From an uncultured Desulfobacterales bacterium (GTDB lineage Bacteria; Desulfobacterota; Desulfobacteria; Desulfobacterales; JAFDCJ01): a stretch of DNA of 25,226 nt. The stretch lies in the NCBI GenBank assembly GCA_945787595.1, contig CALZJV010000071.1:1-25226 (forward strand), in the 5' to 3' direction. Position 1 is the stretch's first letter. Each line of letters begins with the position of its first letter. The notes below the pieces were generated by a model. That model worked only from the letters and a program-made list of their open reading frames with translations, was not told the origin of the DNA and made no database searches. Positions 23,501 through 25,226 of the stretch are shown here, piece by piece. The translations under genes were made by a program, and so were the position numbers.

Positions 23501-23856
23501 AAGCTTATCCTGAAACAAATGAAAAACCTCCAATGGATCTTAATATCGCCTTAGAAGAATTCAGAGGTGATAAAGAATTATTAATGGAAGTTGCAGAGGG
23601 TTTTATCGAAAGTGCTAAAACCAGACTCAATAATATCAGCAATGCCTTAGAGAAAGGTGACAGCGAAGTTATAAAAGGTGAAAGCCATACCTTGAAGGGT
23701 GGAGCAGGTATGATTTGGGCTGAAAAATTATCTCAGATTGGTTATGATCTTGAAAAATCAGGCAAAGAAAAAAATCTGGCCAAAAGTGCGGAGATACTTT
23801 TCAGTTTCAGAAAGGAATTTGATCGTCTTGTTTCCTTTGTTTCAGACAGACAATGA
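20590..23856 (+). CDS. Hybrid histidine kinase with two-CW module, two receivers and HPt
   Basis: 1088 residues. Membrane helix about 10-30, periplasmic helical domain to 175, second helix about 185-206, HAMP to 260 and a coiled coil. Residues 343-390 are a two-CW module: CWEEKKCGEKDCPCF, then CW and FC, then SCESC, nine cysteines in all, probably binding a metal or Fe-S cluster. Next come HisKA with H445 (MSHEIRTPLNG), HATPase with NLIGNAIKFT and DTGIGIS, receiver 1 with D737, receiver 2 with D883 and a C-terminal HPt with H1033 (SHTLKGGAGMIW). All phosphorelay residues are present, so a full BarA-type relay is possible. A GGTGGAAAG site precedes ATG 20590. It follows the heme protein by 40 bp; the response regulator gene follows with its start 26 bp beyond the stop. 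Confidence 0.93.
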   Translation: MNISYDAARNFGLGFILLFLVLLGTIPNFMMQQVSTPVATNTAALNEMLIAVKIDDAFQNVQDEFNKLLSGVTDNEQIISNKIKEIQYHIDNFPSSHKNDHITEHKKAIDSLTELTKKFSFAVEIYKSEISIDPSADSTLMMGLLAEEIKEETKKNISIVLKDIHHDIHTNLLATTTVIKRMQKISGLVLLAGLIFGFAAFYFMVRSLNQPIDLLLEGTEKITRGDLSARVKILAGDKIGKLSLAFNNMAEALRKSVQHRKEAEKKLSEYSISLEEKVKERTLELEEEIIVRKEIEVNLKAAKNQISKEMEMIERANVSFKNLLKRSHDNIAERFDNKNLLQCWEEKKCGEKDCPCFQSDNLRCWQVVGTFCADQKNDDLIDKIRSCESCDVYAHATNSPISSIGEQFNNLMYILEVRAQELKEEREKAENASKIKSEFLANMSHEIRTPLNGIVGMSELAMDRCTDNDQKNFFIIINSEVNTLLDIINDILDFSKIESGKLEVEEIPFDLVSTLESISAVNAMTAEQKKLEFISFIHPDIPSKLVGDPGKLRQILMNLIGNAIKFTKEGEIFVEAKLLDDSGDKVTIHFQVTDTGIGISEKKQALIFESFTQADGSTTRKYGGTGLGTTICKQLVNIMDGEIGLESCEGKGSSFWFNLVLKKQTEKQKKIRPIEDDKLLGLHVLIVDDNHTNRSIVKAYFTTWGCNVSAVAGGKEALARIKESEESQNPYDLVFTDHHMPEMDGFELVETIRSDLKLTKIPIILFTSARSSGDSLRCREYGINGYLTKPIMRSELKCAIKTVLAGADYEETTESKDLITQHSLSKKSGKKMKRILLVEDYVTNQQVAIMHLQDAGYNVELAENGKQAVEAYSSKFYDAILMDVQMPEMDGYEATRIIRKYERKKGKRTPIIAMTAHATTEDKDRCLAAGMDDFMSKPLRRINLFNMLEKWLVPNYKAVYAPDAETESNQKAYPETNEKPPMDLNIALEEFRGDKELLMEVAEGFIESAKTRLNNISNALEKGDSEVIKGESHTLKGGAGMIWAEKLSQIGYDLEKSGKEKNLAKSAEILFSFRKEFDRLVSFVSDRQ

Positions 23857-23882
23857 TGGAACTAAATTATAAGGAGCAAAAT

Positions 23883-24248
23883 ATGAAATTACTGATAGTT
23901 GATGATGACCAGGTAATCCACCTTTCTTTCACCAAACCAATGACTGAGAATGGTTTTGAAGTTCTTAATGCTTATGATGGTAGACAGGCAATAAATATGG
24001 TTTGGGAACATATGCCGGACATAATACTCTTAGATTTAACTTTACCTGAAATAGACGGTCGCGATGTATGCAAAAAGATAAAAAATTCTCCTGAGACCAG
24101 TCATATTAAAATAATAATGTTAACCGCCAAGGAAGAACAGCATGACAGATTGTTGGGTTTAAAGCTGGGTGCTGATGAATATATCGCCAAACCTTGCACA
24201 ATCGGTTTCCTGGAAAGAGTCATAAAAAAAGTAATGAAAAAAATGTAG
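23883..24248 (+). CDS. Single-domain response regulator, partner of the hybrid kinase
   Basis: 121 residues, a complete receiver. Acidic residues D7-D9, phosphoacceptor D51 in ILLDLTLPEIDG, T in MLTAKEE and the Lys of IAKPC are present. No output domain. ATG 23883 has AAGGAG 6 nt upstream; an in-frame ATG at 23853 overlaps the kinase stop but has no such site. It is the likely acceptor of the HPt domain of the preceding kinase. Confidence 0.9.
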   Translation: MKLLIVDDDQVIHLSFTKPMTENGFEVLNAYDGRQAINMVWEHMPDIILLDLTLPEIDGRDVCKKIKNSPETSHIKIIMLTAKEEQHDRLLGLKLGADEYIAKPCTIGFLERVIKKVMKKM

Positions 24249-24332
24249 GCAGAAAGAAAGGTTTGCTGTTTTTTCTGGGTAAATAACTCTGGAATCTCAT
24301 AATAATGGTTATTTATGCAATGCGTCACCATC

Positions 24333-24569
24333 TTATAAATCATATTTTTTATTAATTTCTATCCTGGTTGGACAACCGCATACAAATGAGAAAGCAAAAG
24401 GAATTTTATAATTGCATTTCATTTCTTTGCTACCTCTGACAAACAATACACTATCCGCCGCCAACCTCTCCACCTCACAAACGAACTTGCTATTGCTAAC
24501 TAAACATGCAAACTCTCTCTTGCATTGAAATGATCGATTCATAGTCCTATTTTCAATATCGAGCCTCAT
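24333..24569 (-). CDS. Small Cys-containing hypothetical protein
   Basis: 78 residues with Cys at regular places (FQCKREFACLV, FVCEVERL, MKCNYK, FVCGCPTRIEI), probably a small beta-rich metal-binding or disulfide protein. ATG 24569 has GGTGA 7 nt upstream; ATG 24542 is an alternative that would remove nine residues. It lies between two other units without clear linkage. I do not recognise a family. The Cys pattern and the alternation of hydrophobic residues make it more than a chance frame, but confidence is moderate. Confidence 0.5.
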   Translation of the reverse strand: MRLDIENRTMNRSFQCKREFACLVSNSKFVCEVERLAADSVLFVRGSKEMKCNYKIPFAFSFVCGCPTRIEINKKYDL

Positions 24570-24708
24570 GCAATTATCACCGGTTTAGCATTTTTTTTAG
24601 ATGATAGCACCCTCCTCTCTCTTATAAGAATTTGCCATAAATCGAGTACAATGTAAATGGGGTGCATTGTCGCACCAGGAAGGACTATTTTATAATTTTA
24701 AATGATTA
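24570..24708. other. Short gap with a hairpin after the dioxygenase gene
   Basis: GGTGC (24661-24665) pairs with GCACC (24672-24676), but without a U-run in the minus direction. It is a weak candidate terminator of the dioxygenase-like gene. Confidence 0.3.
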
Positions 24709-25203
24709 TTATTTCACAGGAACCAACACAAGTTCAAAAGTTGCTTCTGATTTGTCTTTTTCTGGATAGTGCTGAGTTATAAGCCGCTCATATCCAACTG
24801 TTGATACCATAATATGAATATGAGGGGGGCGTCCAACATACCCGGATGGATGATTGGATTCAAAAGAATAGCGACCTTCCTTATCAGATACGACCGTAGC
24901 CCTGTAGTCATCATTATATTGTCCATCCGGACCAACCAGCCACAACTCGATACGGCTGCCTTCAATAGGGTCACAATTACTTGCAGACCTGACTGTTCCT
25001 TTGAGTAAATATCCTTTACCAACCGTTGATCGAACCGGTGCACCTGGACGGTAAAATGGACCTAATATATCATGCCTGGTGGGTTCACACTCAAAACTCT
25101 CTGCGTTACTGATGTCAACGATAAGGGGGGAAAAACCAACCAACAAAAAATAAAAGACAAAGAAAAAAACGAACATGTATTTAGCTTGTTTCAAAACAAT
25201 CAT
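24709..25203 (-). CDS. Exported intradiol-dioxygenase-like protein
   Basis: 164 residues. A long hydrophobic segment (about 9-29) is an uncleaved anchor or a signal peptide. The rest is the beta-sandwich core of intradiol ring-cleavage dioxygenases: DILGPFYRPGAP, GTVRSASNCDPIEGSRIELW, SDKEGRYSFE and SGYVGRPPHIHI. H128 and H130 match the two iron-ligand histidines and Y122 one of the tyrosines; Y100 is the likely second. It is shorter than catechol 1,2-dioxygenase and lacks its N-terminal dimer domain. ATG 25203 follows AAGGAGG by 5 nt; the in-frame ATG at 25221 lies before that site. Ring cleavage needs O2, so the role in a mostly anaerobic host is open; binding of an aromatic or a carbohydrate is possible. 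Confidence 0.8.
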   Translation of the reverse strand: MIVLKQAKYMFVFFFVFYFLLVGFSPLIVDISNAESFECEPTRHDILGPFYRPGAPVRSTVGKGYLLKGTVRSASNCDPIEGSRIELWLVGPDGQYNDDYRATVVSDKEGRYSFESNHPSGYVGRPPHIHIMVSTVGYERLITQHYPEKDKSEATFELVLVPVK

Positions 25204-25226
25204 AAGATCCTCCTTGAACATCTCGA

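Noticed and set aside
24101..24343. 80-residue minus-strand frame
   Set aside because: Mostly antisense to the response regulator gene at 23883-24248.

Overview
The window reads as chromosomal DNA from an anaerobic or redox-versatile Desulfobacterota bacterium, probably Desulfuromonadia/Geobacter-like. This rests on gene content, not on any database search: a GEMM-type riboswitch leader, a globin-coupled sensor, many PAS, REC and two-CW signalling proteins, an ethylbenzene-dehydrogenase-type heme-binding protein, YeeE/YedE sulfur transporters and several lipoproteins. There are no rRNA or tRNA genes, no CRISPR array and no recognisable transposase.

Layout. (1) 1-2006: the tail of an unrecognised gene and its terminator, then a minus-strand gene joining a protoglobin sensor domain to a PsiE-type membrane domain. 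Its leader carries a divergent GEMM-I (c-di-GMP/cGAMP class) aptamer followed by an intrinsic terminator. (2) About 2010-10430: a clearly GC-richer block. On the minus strand it holds a compact cluster, SAK-type HAD phosphatase > DUF6502 > DUF5666 lipoprotein > second DUF5666 lipoprotein > degenerate histidine kinase. The first two junctions are 4-bp ATGA overlaps. The HAD gene and the DUF6502 gene are each preceded by a near-consensus promoter, and both promoters carry the same 21-bp dyad. Divergent from this cluster is a HEAT-repeat gene whose 3' end has a 62-bp tandem duplication, then a following gene that breaks off abruptly. (3) About 10430-12950: a truncated minus-strand gene start, a single-domain response regulator, a 148-bp inverted-repeat element and a Met/His-rich repeat lipoprotein. 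(4) 12943-15000: a VWA-TSP3-OmpA lipoprotein with a strong terminator, a start-less DUF3106-like remnant, and a 52-residue membrane protein with a His-rich tail. (5) 15143-18366: a membrane PAS sensor, then a TetR regulator and a two-gene YeeE/YedE sulfur transport operon, with matching operators at tetR, at the transporter operon and probably at the small His-rich gene. (6) 18611-25203: a TPR protein, a small hypothetical, then a probable operon of a periplasmic heme-binding protein, a 1088-residue hybrid histidine kinase and a response regulator, followed by a small Cys-rich protein and an exported intradiol-dioxygenase-like protein.

How it may work together (inference): most of the window looks like sensing of the cell envelope, redox state and sulfur. 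The best candidates for something new are the riboswitch-led globin-PsiE gene, the HAD/DUF6502/DUF5666 operon with its duplicated operator-promoter, and a small TetR regulon linking sulfur transport to a His-rich membrane peptide.
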